Origin: Ecdyonurus torrentis
Lineage: Eukaryota; Arthropoda; Insecta; Ephemeroptera; Heptageniidae
Length of the DNA: 64,000 nt
Reading direction: 5' to 3'
Assembly: GCA_949318235.1 (NCBI GenBank)
Contig: OX439131.1
Coordinates: 7,280,768-7,344,767 of the forward strand
Of the stretch, positions 1 through 12,295 are shown one piece after another. How positions within the stretch are numbered: the stretch's first letter is position 1; every line of letters starts with the position of its first letter. A program made the translations under genes and the position numbers. The notes beneath the pieces were generated by a model, which ran no database searches, was not told where the DNA came from, and saw only the letters and a program-made list of their open reading frames with translations.

Positions 1-76
1 TTTCTATATTTCTGATTCATTAACGTTGTGTTCTTGAGATAGATTAAAAAAAAACTGAAATTAATACACACATACC

Positions 77-78
<2 letters not shown>

Positions 79-126
<48 letters not shown>
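79..126. repeat. (AT)n then (GA)n microsatellite
   Basis: An AT run is followed directly by a GA run. Confidence 0.9.
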
Positions 127-465
127 TGAAAGCGAGTAAAGAAAAAATACGTGCATTATTATTATATTGCATAAAAAAATCAATCTTCAACTGAATGCCC
201 GATTTTAATTTTACACATAATATAACGCAAAAATTGAATTGTGTAGCTCCATATGCAATACAATGGTATTAAAAACTTTCATTGGTAAATAAATTGTTCT
301 AGTTTCTAGCATATTATTTTTAACAAATTTGCAATTAACACTTGAAGAAGTCAAAGAAGTCATTCAATAATAATATAAAAAAATATGCACGCGCGCGTCT
401 AATAAAGATAGAACATTTAGGAAAACTCTGTGCGCCGTACTTTACAGTATTTAAAGTATTATACA

Positions 466-473
466 GATATATA
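466..473. repeat. Left target-site duplication of the hAT-like element
   Basis: GATATATA, identical to 2384-2391. The right copy runs on into an AT microsatellite, but the leading G supports a true duplication. Confidence 0.8.
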
Positions 474-831
474 CAGTGGCGGTCCTACAGGGGGGATTGA
501 GGGGCGGATATCCCCGGGCCCACTAGGTTTGGGGGGCCCGGGACGAGGCCTACATATAAAAAATTCAAATAAGCTAAAAAAAAATAGAAAAAAAAAAAGG
601 AACTTAAGGGACGGGAAGAAGAGAGAGAGAGAGAGAGAAGTTTAAGAACCAATTTAATGATTTTCATTAGTAAAATTATTCCTATCAAACAAATTATGCA
701 AACAAATTTATAATGTAAAAAAAAAAAAAAAAAAAAAAAATTAAAGCATATATAAATCTACAGAAAAAACACAATATCTCTTTAATTTACTAGTAATAAT
801 ACTTCAGTATTTTCTTATATTTTTAAGGATT

Positions 832-1348
832 AACCTCAGACCTAGCAAAAGCAAAATATCTCAAAATTGGTTCGATAACTTTTTTTAAAAACTTTAAGGG
901 GGTTAAAAAATGTCATGATCTACGAGCTCCAGTTAACAGAATATTCAAACAATATTTGTGACTCGAGATAATTAGGATTAAAATTTGCATATGATTAGCA
1001 TTGTGTTTTTGTTTTTTCAATTTAAAAAAATTTTGGTTCGATAACTTTTTTTGAAACTTTCTGACGTTATAAATATGTCCAAGCTCTATCGATTACTTTT
1101 TGTTTTATATTTCAAAATTATTTCTGGCTCGAGAAAATTAAGCCTTAGTTTGCCCATTTGAATAACATTGATTTTGAATTTCGCGGCAAAATAAAAATGG
1201 TTAAAAATTAATTGTGAGAAATGTATGGCATTTATGAAGAAATTATACTTGAACTTCTATTTTGTAAAGATGAGATCTATCCAAAAATAATTTTTAAAAT
1301 ATTTTACGATAAGTTTTTGAAAAAAGGGGGCGTTCTAGGTCTGAGGTT
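832..1348. mobile_element. Inverted-repeat element nested in the hAT-like transposon
   Basis: AACCTCAGACCTAG at 832-845 is repeated in perfect inverse at 1335-1348. Inside, GGTTCGATAACTTTTTT occurs at 869 and again at 1035, suggesting internal duplication. No clear target duplication was found, so this could be either a nested MITE or internal structure of the host element. Confidence 0.5.
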
Positions 1349-1422
1349 CACCGTTAAACAAGGGCCTCCCTGGTTTAAAAAGGTAAAATAAACTATACGT
1401 AATATAGAACTAGAATTATAAT

Positions 1423-1750
1423 GAAGACTTAAAAAAAAATTCAGGGTGTTATTTTATTGCATTTTCATTCTAAAAGAGGGCAATGTCCTAAGTCGATAGA
1501 TATGGACATTTCTAAGCTTTGAGCTCATTGAGTATTAATTCTTTTAAAATTCTTAAACTGCCTTTACGGTAACTTTTCCTATGCCCGCATGCATAGAGGT
1601 ATTGCGTGTTGACATTTTTTGATTTTTTTTTTTTTAATGGAAATGCTTATTGAACTTAAAATTTACAATTCTGCAAATAAATCGATTCAGGACAATGTCT
1701 TCTTTTAGAATTTGAAATAAAATTTTACCCTGAAAACTTTTTTAGTCTTC
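1423..1750. repeat. Imperfect inverted repeat (arms about 70 bp)
   Basis: The arm 1423-1496 (GAAGACTT.. TCAGGGTG.. CAATGTCCTAAGTCGA) is the imperfect complement of 1682-1750. About 185 bp of loop lies between. It would fold into a long hairpin. Confidence 0.6.
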
Positions 1751-2391
1751 CTCATTGGCCTGGCGTAGGTAAAAAATTGTTCAATGATAAATAAACACTA
1801 TAGCTCGATCTACCTAAATTTTAACATTTGTATTCGTCAAATTGACCTTGTCCTCTGCTCCTTAAATGATGATACGATCAACTTTGGCTATTCAAATAGA
1901 ATGTGCATTTTTTTTTTTTTTTTTTTTGGCAAGAGACTCTATAGGGTTTACGAACATCACTTTTGTTTCGGAAATTTGAAAATAATTCTAACAGAAAAAA
2001 AACTAAAATTTAGCTTTTTGAGAATATATGAAGGAAACATTTTTTGCATGCGCTTAATCTCGCCTAAATCTGCAAAGTAATTAAAAATAATTTAATTTGC
2101 ATTATGAATTTTTGTACACTTTTTTTAAAAATATTTCATTCTAAATTAAAGTTAATTAATTGTTAAAGAAAAAAAAACATAAAATAAAAAGATTTTTTTT
2201 TTTTTTTTTTCCTTAAAGCTATCTGCACTGACAAGTATACTGAATTTATGCACGGAATTGCCTGTAAATAGTCACGTGGTAAAAAAATCGCGCCTGCGGC
2301 GGGCTATTGGCGCTTCGCGCATCTATTGAGGGGGCCCTGTCAGATTTCTGTCCCCGGGCCCAAAATTCGTAGGACCGCCACTGGATATATA

Positions 2392-3429
2392 TATATATAT
2401 ATATTATATTAACATATATATTTAAAAGAAATTAACTATGAAAAGAAGTATACTCTTTATTTTTAGAGATTATTTGTTTCACAAGATAACCTAAAGATAT
2501 TCTTATTCATACTTATAAAACATATTGACATCAAACAATAGAGAACATTTTTAGCTATACCATTAAAAAATAAGTATTTATTTATTATTTTCCTTTATTC
2601 AAGCATTTGTTTCATATAATTAATATTTATTACTATATATTCCTATAATTAGATCTTAATTATAATGCTTATAATCTATTTTCACTAATATTTTGTCTGA
2701 TAAATATTATTTTTAGACATTTAGGTCGTTATTTATGGAAACAGAGGGTGAGATTTATACTTACCGTACTGCATAAGTTTATAAACACGCGTCCATCACG
2801 CAGTACCTATTTTAATTTTTTTCTTCTAGTAAATTTTATACAAAAATGACATGGTTTAACTTAAAAATAGATCTATAAAGTTTTGCCAGACTAATTTGCT
2901 TTTTATTACTGTTTTATTATCATTATTTTCATTGTGTAATATACCTTTAAGAATAAGTTCTCTATTTTTTCGTACATAGGTTGCAAATACGGACTTAATT
3001 TATTAAGTAATTTATACAAACTTAATTTATAATTTTAAATTATAATAAATAAAATATTATAAAATTAACATTATTATCGTGCTCTATTAATCAATAAGAT
3101 CTGTATCCATAACTGAATATATCAATATTATTGAATTAAATTAGCATTGATGAGGTTTTATTCTTGGTGATAATTTTGACTTCTCTCCACGGAGATTTTA
3201 CATTCACTATTTTATATGCACAGTTGGATTCTAAATATGAAAAAAAAAAACTTAAATATTTTATAACACTTCGAATTTTCATTAAGATTCTATTGGAACT
3301 TGTGTATTATTATTATTATTATTGATGGAGCTGATTCTCTTTGCCAAGACAATGAAAAAAAAAGTAATTATTTATTGTTTATTCATTTCAAATTATAGTA
3401 CCTATATATTCTATAAAGGGATTAAAAAG
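2392..3429. other. AT-rich noncoding stretch
   Basis: No exon, RNA gene or mobile element recognised. Only short A/T runs and an ATT repeat near 3306. Confidence 0.6.
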
Positions 3430-3671
3430 GCCTGTTGCATATACAACGATGAGCACCAAAGATTTGAAAATTGAGCGCCACGCATGCGCTGATGTATAGT
3501 CGCGGGTCTGATGGTGCTCACGGTGCCTTGAGCAGGCAGCTAGGGCGCTATACACCAGCAGCGGGCAGCGGCGGCGGCACGGCTGGCAGTACAGTTGTGG
3601 CGCACAAAGGAACGAGTCAGACAGACAATCGGGCTGAAGTGTGGAGGTTGCAAACACGCTCGGATCGACAG
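3430..3671 (+). promoter_or_regulatory. CpG-rich block, candidate noncoding first exon
   Basis: About 240 bp are GC- and CpG-rich in an AT-rich setting. They contain ACGCATGCGC (3480-3489), like the NRF1/erect-wing site found in TATA-less promoters, and end in a strong 5' splice site ACAG|GTGAGTG (intron from 3672). Open frames cross it on both strands but look like no known protein. The small-protein gene needs an upstream 5' UTR exon, and this block is the best candidate; the intron would be about 36.5 kb. Confidence 0.35.
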
Positions 3672-4669
3672 GTGAGTGTGAGATCACTTGGCACCTTCTT
3701 TATTAATGAGAACACAAACCCTTGTCTCCTGATTAAGCATCACACTAGGGATTTATCTCCCCCTTATCTGATTTTGTAATGAAATGAATATTGTGATTTA
3801 AACAATAAATTAAAAATATAATGCAAGCGTTAAAAAGAAAAGAAAAAGAAAAAAAATATACACAAAAGAAAAAGAGTAGTATAAATTTGTAATGAAAATT
3901 TAAAAGTAAAACTAAATCAAGCCTATAACGTAATGAAAGTGGAGTACATTTCTTTTAGTCAATACAAAAAAAAAAAAAGTAATACAATTTTTGATAAGCT
4001 TATATTTGAATTAATTATTTTAATTGCAAGTCGTCGTGATAGTAACTTTTGATAACACTCCTAATTGAGATAACATAATTCATAAGAATTTTAAAGTTTT
4101 GTGTTTAAGATTTTAAGTGATTTTAATTTTTTTTTTTTTTTTTTTAGTATAATTTTGCGTAATTAATAATAATTTCACAATCAGGTATTATACTCAGTAT
4201 AACCATTACCTCGAGCTGTGCACACCAATGTTTTGTATATTATACAAAAATATATTGGCTCACAACTTATATGTAAATTACTTAATTTTAGATTGAACTG
4301 AATTTTGTTATTTTACATTATAAAAACTAATTTAAAAAAAATCAGAACAGATTAACGTAGAATATTCTAATTAAGAATACGTTTTTGTTTTTTTGTCCCT
4401 CTGCTGCCAATCATTTTTTACAAAATCTAAAAATCAATTCAATTTTAACATTGAAAAATTATTAAAATGTCAAAATTTTGATTGATATTTCTAACATATG
4501 AGTTGTTAAGTGGTCGACAGTCTGCATAATCATAATGTCTGATTCCAATTACCGAGGCCGGGTCGAGACTGAGATATCAAAGCACACACAAACAGCGTTG
4601 CCGTTACACACATAGGTTGCTCACATATTATTATGATATGTGTTCAAAAAAGCAGCGAGGATCTTTGCC

Positions 4670-4732
4670 CAAGGGTACTATAATATTATATATATATATA
4701 CAAGGGTACTATATTATATATATATACTTATA
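4670..4732. repeat. Short tandem duplication with AT runs
   Basis: CAAGGGTACTATA occurs at about 4670 and 4701, each followed by an AT run: a duplication of about 31 bp. Confidence 0.7.
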
Positions 4733-6856
4733 AAAGAAGAGCGTATATGTTTTGATGTTATGTGAACAAAGCGAGAAATAATAAATTCATTTCTGTTCCA
4801 AATAAAAAATGCATGTTTTTATAACATTATAATTACCATTTGGTAAGAAAAACAATTAAACCAATATTACGTTAGAAGGCTGCGAAAATACGGAACATAT
4901 TTTAATATTTATCCATTATATTGGAATTAAAAAAAGGTCATTTTAATTCAACTCCTCATGATAACTTCTCGGTCATCAAAGAGAAAAACCTGCAGCGCTC
5001 GTGAAGCTTTTAATTTACATCCTTCTTGATGAGTTAAATGCATTCCAATTTAAGATTTTCATTGGTACGTTGACCCCTCTCTTGATCTTGAATCCACCTG
5101 CGAGAAAAATGACATCAGATATTAAATTCTTCACGATTTTTAATGGAAATTACTTGTATTTATTTCATGGTAAGCTGTAAAGACAGCTATCAAATTTTAA
5201 TTACTTCAATAATTTTATTTATTAACACGTGCGAAGTAAAATTATTTTTAGAATCTTATTCCTATATGATTCTTATATCGATTATCAAATAAATTGAGAT
5301 GCATGTTTAAATATTTAAAACTTCACGTCATTTGAAATTTAGTAACGATAAAAGCTTTTTGCGTTAAAAGCATTTAGCACACCGCGGAAAAATTCTTGGC
5401 GTTTGATTTATTTATTGCTTATACTTGTATTGTTATTGTTAAGTAATAATTTAAGTATACTGTTTCTAACTTTGTTCCAATACTTTGATTATAATGATTG
5501 ATTTTGAAACTTTCAAAAATTCCATCACAATAATTAATTAATATATTTTGGCATTATAAATAATAAAAGTTACCGAGCTTTTGATGAAATATGATTGATT
5601 GAATGAAAGGGCATGAGGTCAGGTCGATCATTGAAGCTGTCTATTTTCTCTATGGATATATGTATGTATGTATGTGTGTGTATTTGTAATTTTGTACCTA
5701 TATATAAAAAGTTGACTGACGTATTTTTACATGATGGAGTTTGCAATCGCTTCTTGATAATATTGATTTATTTTTTAGACTCTCCACTTTCTTGATACCA
5801 TTGATTGCAAAATGCGAGATCTTCACAATGCAGCCTGAGAAAAAGTTTCTCATAGTTGCCACTTAACTCACCCTTCACTCTTTTACTAAAGCTTTAGTAC
5901 ATACTTCATTCACATTTTTTTTAAATAAAAGACCATAGGTGATGATAACAATGAAAAAGTACTACCACTTATTCTTTTAAAAATAATGATAATTGATTGC
6001 TGAATAATAGCCATTGTATATTTTGTGTAAATAGCACATATCAAAAATAGACGTTTCTAAAATATTTTGTTGAAGTTCAAATAAATTGATAGTTATAATC
6101 AATCAAATAATAATAGTCAAAATGTTAACAATATTTCAAATTTAGGAATGTAACATAAATAAATATATTTAATGGAGATTAATTTTCTTACACACTGCGG
6201 AAAAAATTCACATATATTTTTATGCATGACAATACGTATAACTATAATCTTGTAAAACTTTGATACACCAAAAATTTAACACAATATACATACAGTATAT
6301 ATATGTATATCATAGCATTTTGTTGAAACACGAATATAAGCGTGTAATACCATCAAATTGGATTCTGTTAAACTAATCCAATTGTTTTACCAAAAACAAA
6401 CATAGTTAAACAAGTACTAAGCAACATAATTTTACCGCAAACAAATAATATTATATAATAAAAAATAAAATTGTAAATTGCGTGACCGCAATGGCTTATT
6501 TGGTTAAAACATAATTTGTAGCGATAACAAACAAGCAACTTAACAAGAGAACGTAATTAAATTCTAAAATAAATGAGAAAAATGAATAAAATAAAGTACA
6601 TGCACGTACATGACTGTTGATAATATATTTTACTATTTCTATTGAACATGTGTTTTTCTCATAAGAATAGCATCGCATATTAAGTGCGAGTTGTTGAATG
6701 GTATCACAATCATAATATGTAATATGTACACATTATTAACTATATTGATGCTCTTACAATTTCAGTCAGTAGACACTGTTTATTTTAGTGTTAAAATTGC
6801 AGCAAAAATCAAGAATAATTTTAGTAGAATTTATAAAGAAATGATTGAATTTAATC

Positions 6857-7885
6857 GAGAGTATTTACATAGAAGGACAAATCAAACATAAAATAATACC
6901 TAGTAGTTAGGGAAACGATGACTTTTACATGTGTGGAGAGGAGGCAATATAAATAAACGTTGAATTGAAAGAGTTTTGTATTATATATAGAGAAGACTTT
7001 CAATAAAAGGGGTTTAGTGAGAAAATTAGCAAATTTTAAGCTCAAAAATAAACATCAATTTGAACAAAAAGTCGTCTGCTACCATGTTATCAGATCAGAC
7101 TACTTTGTGTTTCTGTTTTGATTGGAATGAAGCAGCTATAACAACTCAGGAGAGATTTTTTTTCTTCTCAAGTCTCATATTTTTTACTGTATTATTTTTC
7201 TGCAATTGAATTAAAATATAATTTGTAATCAAATTGATTGAAACTCAGCATCAGAAAAAAAAGGTTTGAAGCTCAGTAAACTACAGAAAACATTTGAATA
7301 GTGAGAAAAAAAATCCAACTCGAGTTATAGTTGCTGCATTCACCCATAATAAAGCATAAAATTGAATCAAGACAGGAATACAAAGTCGTCTGCTAGCACT
7401 TTGTTAGTATTGTCAGTCTCTGAGTTTGTTTATTTTTTGACCAAATCTCCTTTTTGCTAGTATTCCAATAGATATAACCTTTAAAGGAAGGGGGGGAAAA
7501 TGATTTTTTTTTGACATTAATATAATTTTTATTTAAAATAAAAAAATATATATAGCCTATTCCAATATAAAATTTATAGTGCAATTCACCATGTATATCA
7601 TTATATAAAATCAATAGAATTGATAGTATTGAAGGTATCTACAATAACAGTATTTCAAACGTTTATTTCAAAACTTATTTTAATTAGATTAATAGTGGTA
7701 CATAAGTTTACTGTTTAGTTATCACTGCTTTTGATGTGGTTTTATTTGTGTTAGAATATTAAAACAATTGCAAATTTTAAGCGAGTACGCACGAGAGTAT
7801 TTACATAGGAGGACAAATCAAATACAAAATAATACATAGTAGCTATGGAAACGATGACTTTTACATGTAGGAGGCAATATAAATA
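6857..7885 (+). repeat. Pair of direct repeats about 936 bp apart
   Basis: 6857-6955 and 7793-7885 are clearly homologous (GAGAGTATTTACATAG.., GGAAACGATGACTTTTACATG, GAGGCAATATAAATA). A second pair, GTCGTCTGCT at 7071 and 7385, lies between. This could be a decayed LTR-like pair or a segmental duplication. No coding remnants are seen. Confidence 0.6.
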
Positions 7886-10800
7886 TTGACACAAGAGATT
7901 TTATGTGCGATCATATATCACATTTATATTTGCGATATAGTATGTCTCATTATTGATATATTAATTTATGTCATATTGTGTATATTTAAGATTTAATTAC
8001 TATGTATAACTATGGTAATTTATATTTTACTCGATGTAATGATCATATTTAATTACAGTTATTCTAGTTTTTTTTATTTTAAATATTAATTTCCAATAAA
8101 ATAATATTCATATGTTTTGAAAAATAAGAGACAAACATTTGACATTCGAGAGATTTTTTTTTAATTTATAGGATAAAATTTTATTTTGTGACTAGAGTTT
8201 GTGAGACAATTTTATATAATATATTATGTTTCTTAATTTCAAAAATATTGCAGATATAAAGAAATATGAAAATATTATTTACATTGCCTTTTCTCAAGGA
8301 GCAATTGTGCAATATACTTGATTGTATAAAATACAATCATAAATACATTGCATAAAATGTAATGGTTTTATGGAAATTGCATATTACAAGTACTCAAATT
8401 TATTGAAAATATTGATGTGGTGAAAAAGAATTTGAAATAATAATAAAATAAAGGATGTGTTTGTATATATTAAATTTTATAATGCAATTTCCCTTTTTTT
8501 TTTTTTTTTTTTTTCTTTTTTTTTTAATAAGAATTTTTAATGATGAATAATGTTATAAAATAAAATGTGTGTTTAAGATGAAAGTAAACTTTGAATAAGG
8601 TAGATAACTTGCTGGGTGTTCCCATTTGATAAAAATCAATTTCAAAGTGTCAACTTCTTGAAGCTTATTCTCTGAAAGATTGAAACGTCTCTTCTTCTCT
8701 TTTTGAGAGAGAGGGAGAAAGAGAGAGATACAAATAAAATATCAATATTATTAGCCCAATCGTAAAAGGCCAAAATGTGTCCCTTTTGGGGAAAAAAAAG
8801 TACGCATGAAAAACTTTAAAGAGTAATTTTTTTCCTGTTAGTTTTGAAGTTGTAGTTGTAGAGAATCCTTTTGAGTAAGAAAACAACATGTAATATTATT
8901 GCTAACAAATATAAAAACAAATATAAGTAGTTTAGTTTTAATCTTATCCTCAAAGAAAATAAAAAAATCAATTTTGAGAGAGACACATGATTGATTCTGC
9001 TCTCTTTACTTAAATACACTGCTCGACGGTAAGGTATTGAACTGGCTGCTGGAACTGGAGCTTTATTTGCTTGGTATTATATAATGTAGGAAGCATGGTT
9101 ACCGTTGTCATGGAGATTTGTTTCTGACGATAATCCGATTGTGGGCTAGCAAAACTCAGAGCAAAAACTAATGTAGAAATTGGTTTTATCTCTTTCATTC
9201 CCTTGCCTTAGTATATCTATTTTAATATACATACGTATACCTACTGTGTATGCATATATATATGTATAATTATGTAATTTTAATACCTTCATTTCAAAGT
9301 TCAGAAATATCTATCTTTTTCTCTAATATCATATAATACTTATATGATGTTATGTACACAAATAGCAAAAAATATAGAATGAAATTTTCCCTGATCCACT
9401 TTATATAATACTATATAACATAAGTATATCCATATATTTGACTTTTGTAATAGATGAAAAAGCTTTTATAACAATTTAAAATTTTATATAAAAAGAATTA
9501 TGGTTATATGTAACTTTAGTAAAGTTTTCCTAAATTATTCATAAAATAAGTTTTGAGAGTTTTTCCAAGCAAGATGTGATCTTGAAATTTATATGACTGA
9601 GAAAAACCTATGACTTGTCACTCATCGTTTAATATATATATTATATATATATTTTTATTATTATATTCTTTTTTTTTTTACTTTTTAGTATTTATAAACT
9701 TACTGTCACACACCGTGATTCACTGTCACACTATAGTAGAAATTTTATTTCATCTATTATTATATACATATTATTTTAACCAATCAGACAAAACAGCTTC
9801 TGATTGAACAATAACAATAAATCAGAGATGGCTAAATGAAAAGGAAAATTATATTTGGAGTTGTATTGTAAAATATATTATATTATCATTCAGCTTTGCA
9901 AATTTATTTTGGGAAAATGTTAAAATACCAAAATCTCGATCTCCTTTTATTAGTTTCCTTATTTGGCTTCTCGAACGAGTTTAAAAAGTCTGTAACAGAG
10001 TTTCTGATTAATTTATAAGCTTACCAGGCTTCCATCACTGTATAATATATATAAGGAGATGTGTGCGATATCTGGTTGCAAGGTTTTGTGGCGTGAACGA
10101 CTAATTGATGTTAATAAAGACAAAGGTAGCAATGACGTTGATAACTCGTGTATACACGCAGTAAAAGTACAAGTACAGTAGATCTTTTTCAATTTCAGCT
10201 CTTTACTAAATCTGCATCACATATAGTATTATATTATTATAATATAGTGCATATATGTACAGCGTATTGTGGTTTCATTAATAAAATCAATATTTTAATA
10301 ACTTTAATTCGTAAAAATAAAGTTCCCCCCAAAAGGTGCAAGATAAAAGTAAAAGCATAAAGAAAGTCATCTTGAAATATTGTTATAAAAATATTAAAAA
10401 TGTTCAAAACTGGGTAAAAGTAAAAATTATACAGACATAAAATTTGCTGCACAAAAAAAAATCTTGTTTTGAACTAAAATCCGGACCACAAACGCAATTA
10501 ATAAAATCATATAAAGCCATATGAAATTAAATGTGCGACACTAAAACGAGTGTTAAAACTTTTATGTTACTATTTTTATTTCTTTGGCAGTATTAATTTT
10601 TTATTAAGTTATTACACAAGTTTTCTAGGAAACACAACTGGCATCACGATGAAAATTTTAACGTTTTATATGTTCGATCAATAAAATGTTTATAAAATTT
10701 TAATATTTTTTTTGCTAAGAAAACTTTAATTTAGGTTAATGTTCATGATTATTAAATTTTTTAAAGTTTTAATAAAATATTTGTACTCTCTTAGCTCGGT

Positions 10801-10963
10801 CTATTTATTTTTTTAAAACTCATGGTGCATTTTTTTTACACTTCTATAAATTGATAATTTATCGTTAAATCATATTTTTCAAGGTAGATACTAGATAAAT
10901 ACTAAAACCACATCTACAAGTATCTACTTGCAGATACTAGTAAATGTTTGCACTGCCCGGTAC

Positions 10964-10998
<35 letters not shown>

Positions 10999-11040
10999 AA
11001 AAACACAAAAGATTATACAATGTAGCTTACCGGTGCATAG

Positions 11041-11107
11041 CACTAGCCAATCACAGGTGGCGCTAGAAAAGCTTAGGGTCCCCTAATATCCTATCCTTCA
11101 GTATTAA
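11041..11107 (+). repeat. Dispersed repeat copy A
   Basis: It aligns, with many substitutions, to the minus strand of 37255-37321: CCAATCA, GCGCT, GAAAA, a CCCCTA block and ATCC near CTT. It also contains AGGTGGCGC, the insect CTCF-like core. Confidence 0.5.
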
Positions 11108-11228
11108 AACGAAACCCAGGATTTTTTTAAAATTTATTACTGACGAAATCCAATCCTTTACATTATATTATATTTTAAATTTATAATTTTATGGTGATTT
11201 AAAATAATTGATACTTTTAATTTGAGTT

Positions 11229-11244
11229 CCCCCCCCCCCCCCCC
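11229..11244. repeat. Poly(C) tract, 16 nt
   Basis: An uninterrupted C16, rare in this AT-rich background. Confidence 0.95.
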
Positions 11245-12229
11245 TTCCTCTTCGAAGAAATTATTTCTGGTTTTAGTCCCTTCTGTTTCAATTTAAAAAA
11301 TTTTATTAATCATATCTGACCGCTATTTACTAATTTTAAATGTAGAGCTCAAAATCAAACATTTAACTAATGTTAACAAGACATAATTCAACTTTCTCCT
11401 CAGATTTTTAGATATTTTTATTATTAATGCAAAACTAAACATTTTTTAAAAAAATTAGCACGCTTTTGAGCTAGAGTGATAAATGATTTATTGATTTCAC
11501 ATTTAAATATTCTAAGCAATCATGTATAGCATAATATGAGAGTAATATCCTCCAGAAAAATAAGTAATAGAGTATTTGTTTTACAATGTGCTCTTTCAAA
11601 TAAATTTAATTGAAAACCTTTTAGTATGTAGAGAGAAAACACAATTAACGTTATTGCCTCATTAAATTGTATGACATATAAACGTGCTGTTTTATGTATA
11701 TTTATCTGTTATATTATGCTACATTTTAACGTAATATTCTGAATTTTTCTTTCATACAGTCGTAATATACACAACACACACAATATACAGAACACACACA
11801 CAAACACACACTTTATTTAACAAGCCTGAAGGAAAACTAAGTTGTTTTTTTCCTTTTTCTTCTTTTCTCTTTTTTCTCTTTTTTTTTTTTTTTTTCTTTC
11901 GAACTTTTCATTTTTTTTTTATTTACAGTCAGTAACATAGCGTAGACGGAATATTATTTTGTGGTCAAAAAAAAAAAAAAATACAACAGAATGGCAAAAT
12001 AATATTAAATTCTATATAAAGCATGCAAGCAAAGGAAAAGTTTAACATCATTTCATATCATCTTTATATTAATTTTAGTTCCATCGTTGTAATATAATTT
12101 AATTATGCATAAAAAGTATTTTTCCATAATAAATATAAGAAAATATAAGATTGAGTTTAAAATTAGATGTATAGTGATAGAAAATACCTTGCTATAGACA
12201 ATGATTTTAATTAACATAAATTTTCCAAT

Positions 12230-12295
12230 GTATTTTTAATATTATGTTACTATGTGTTATATGCATATAACATAGTAACATAATATTAAAAATAT
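12230..12295. repeat. Near-perfect palindrome, 26-bp arms
   Basis: Arms 12230-12255 and 12270-12295 pair almost completely (ATATTATGTTACTATG and its complement) around a self-complementary TTATATGCATATAA. This could be a short hairpin element or a cruciform-prone site. Confidence 0.75.

Larger units (their letters stand above)
474..2383. mobile_element. Non-autonomous hAT-like DNA transposon, 1910 bp
   Basis: The ends are perfect 15-bp inverted repeats, CAGTGGCGGTCCTAC and its complement. They are flanked by identical 8-bp target duplications, GATATATA, at 466-473 and 2384-2391. An 8-bp duplication with CAGTG-type ends is the hAT hallmark. Both subtermini are GC-rich with GGGCCC motifs. No transposase frame survives and the interior is AT-rich noncoding sequence. 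Confidence 0.88.
3672..11040. other. AT-rich intron or intergenic DNA
   Basis: Apart from the listed repeats I see homopolymers, short AT repeats and small open frames without domains. It may be part of the first intron of the small-protein gene. Confidence 0.5.

Noticed and set aside
430..688. Open frames over the left end of the hAT-like element
   Set aside because: They cover the terminal inverted repeat and purine runs; there is no transposase similarity.
3388..3779. Open frames of about 100 codons on both strands across the GC-rich block
   Set aside because: Neither has a recognisable domain. GC-rich DNA has few stop codons, and a noncoding exon or promoter explains the block better.
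9010..9198. Balanced-composition segment with a 62-codon minus-strand frame
   Set aside because: The predicted peptide has no recognisable feature and no consistent splice sites. It was not kept as a gene.
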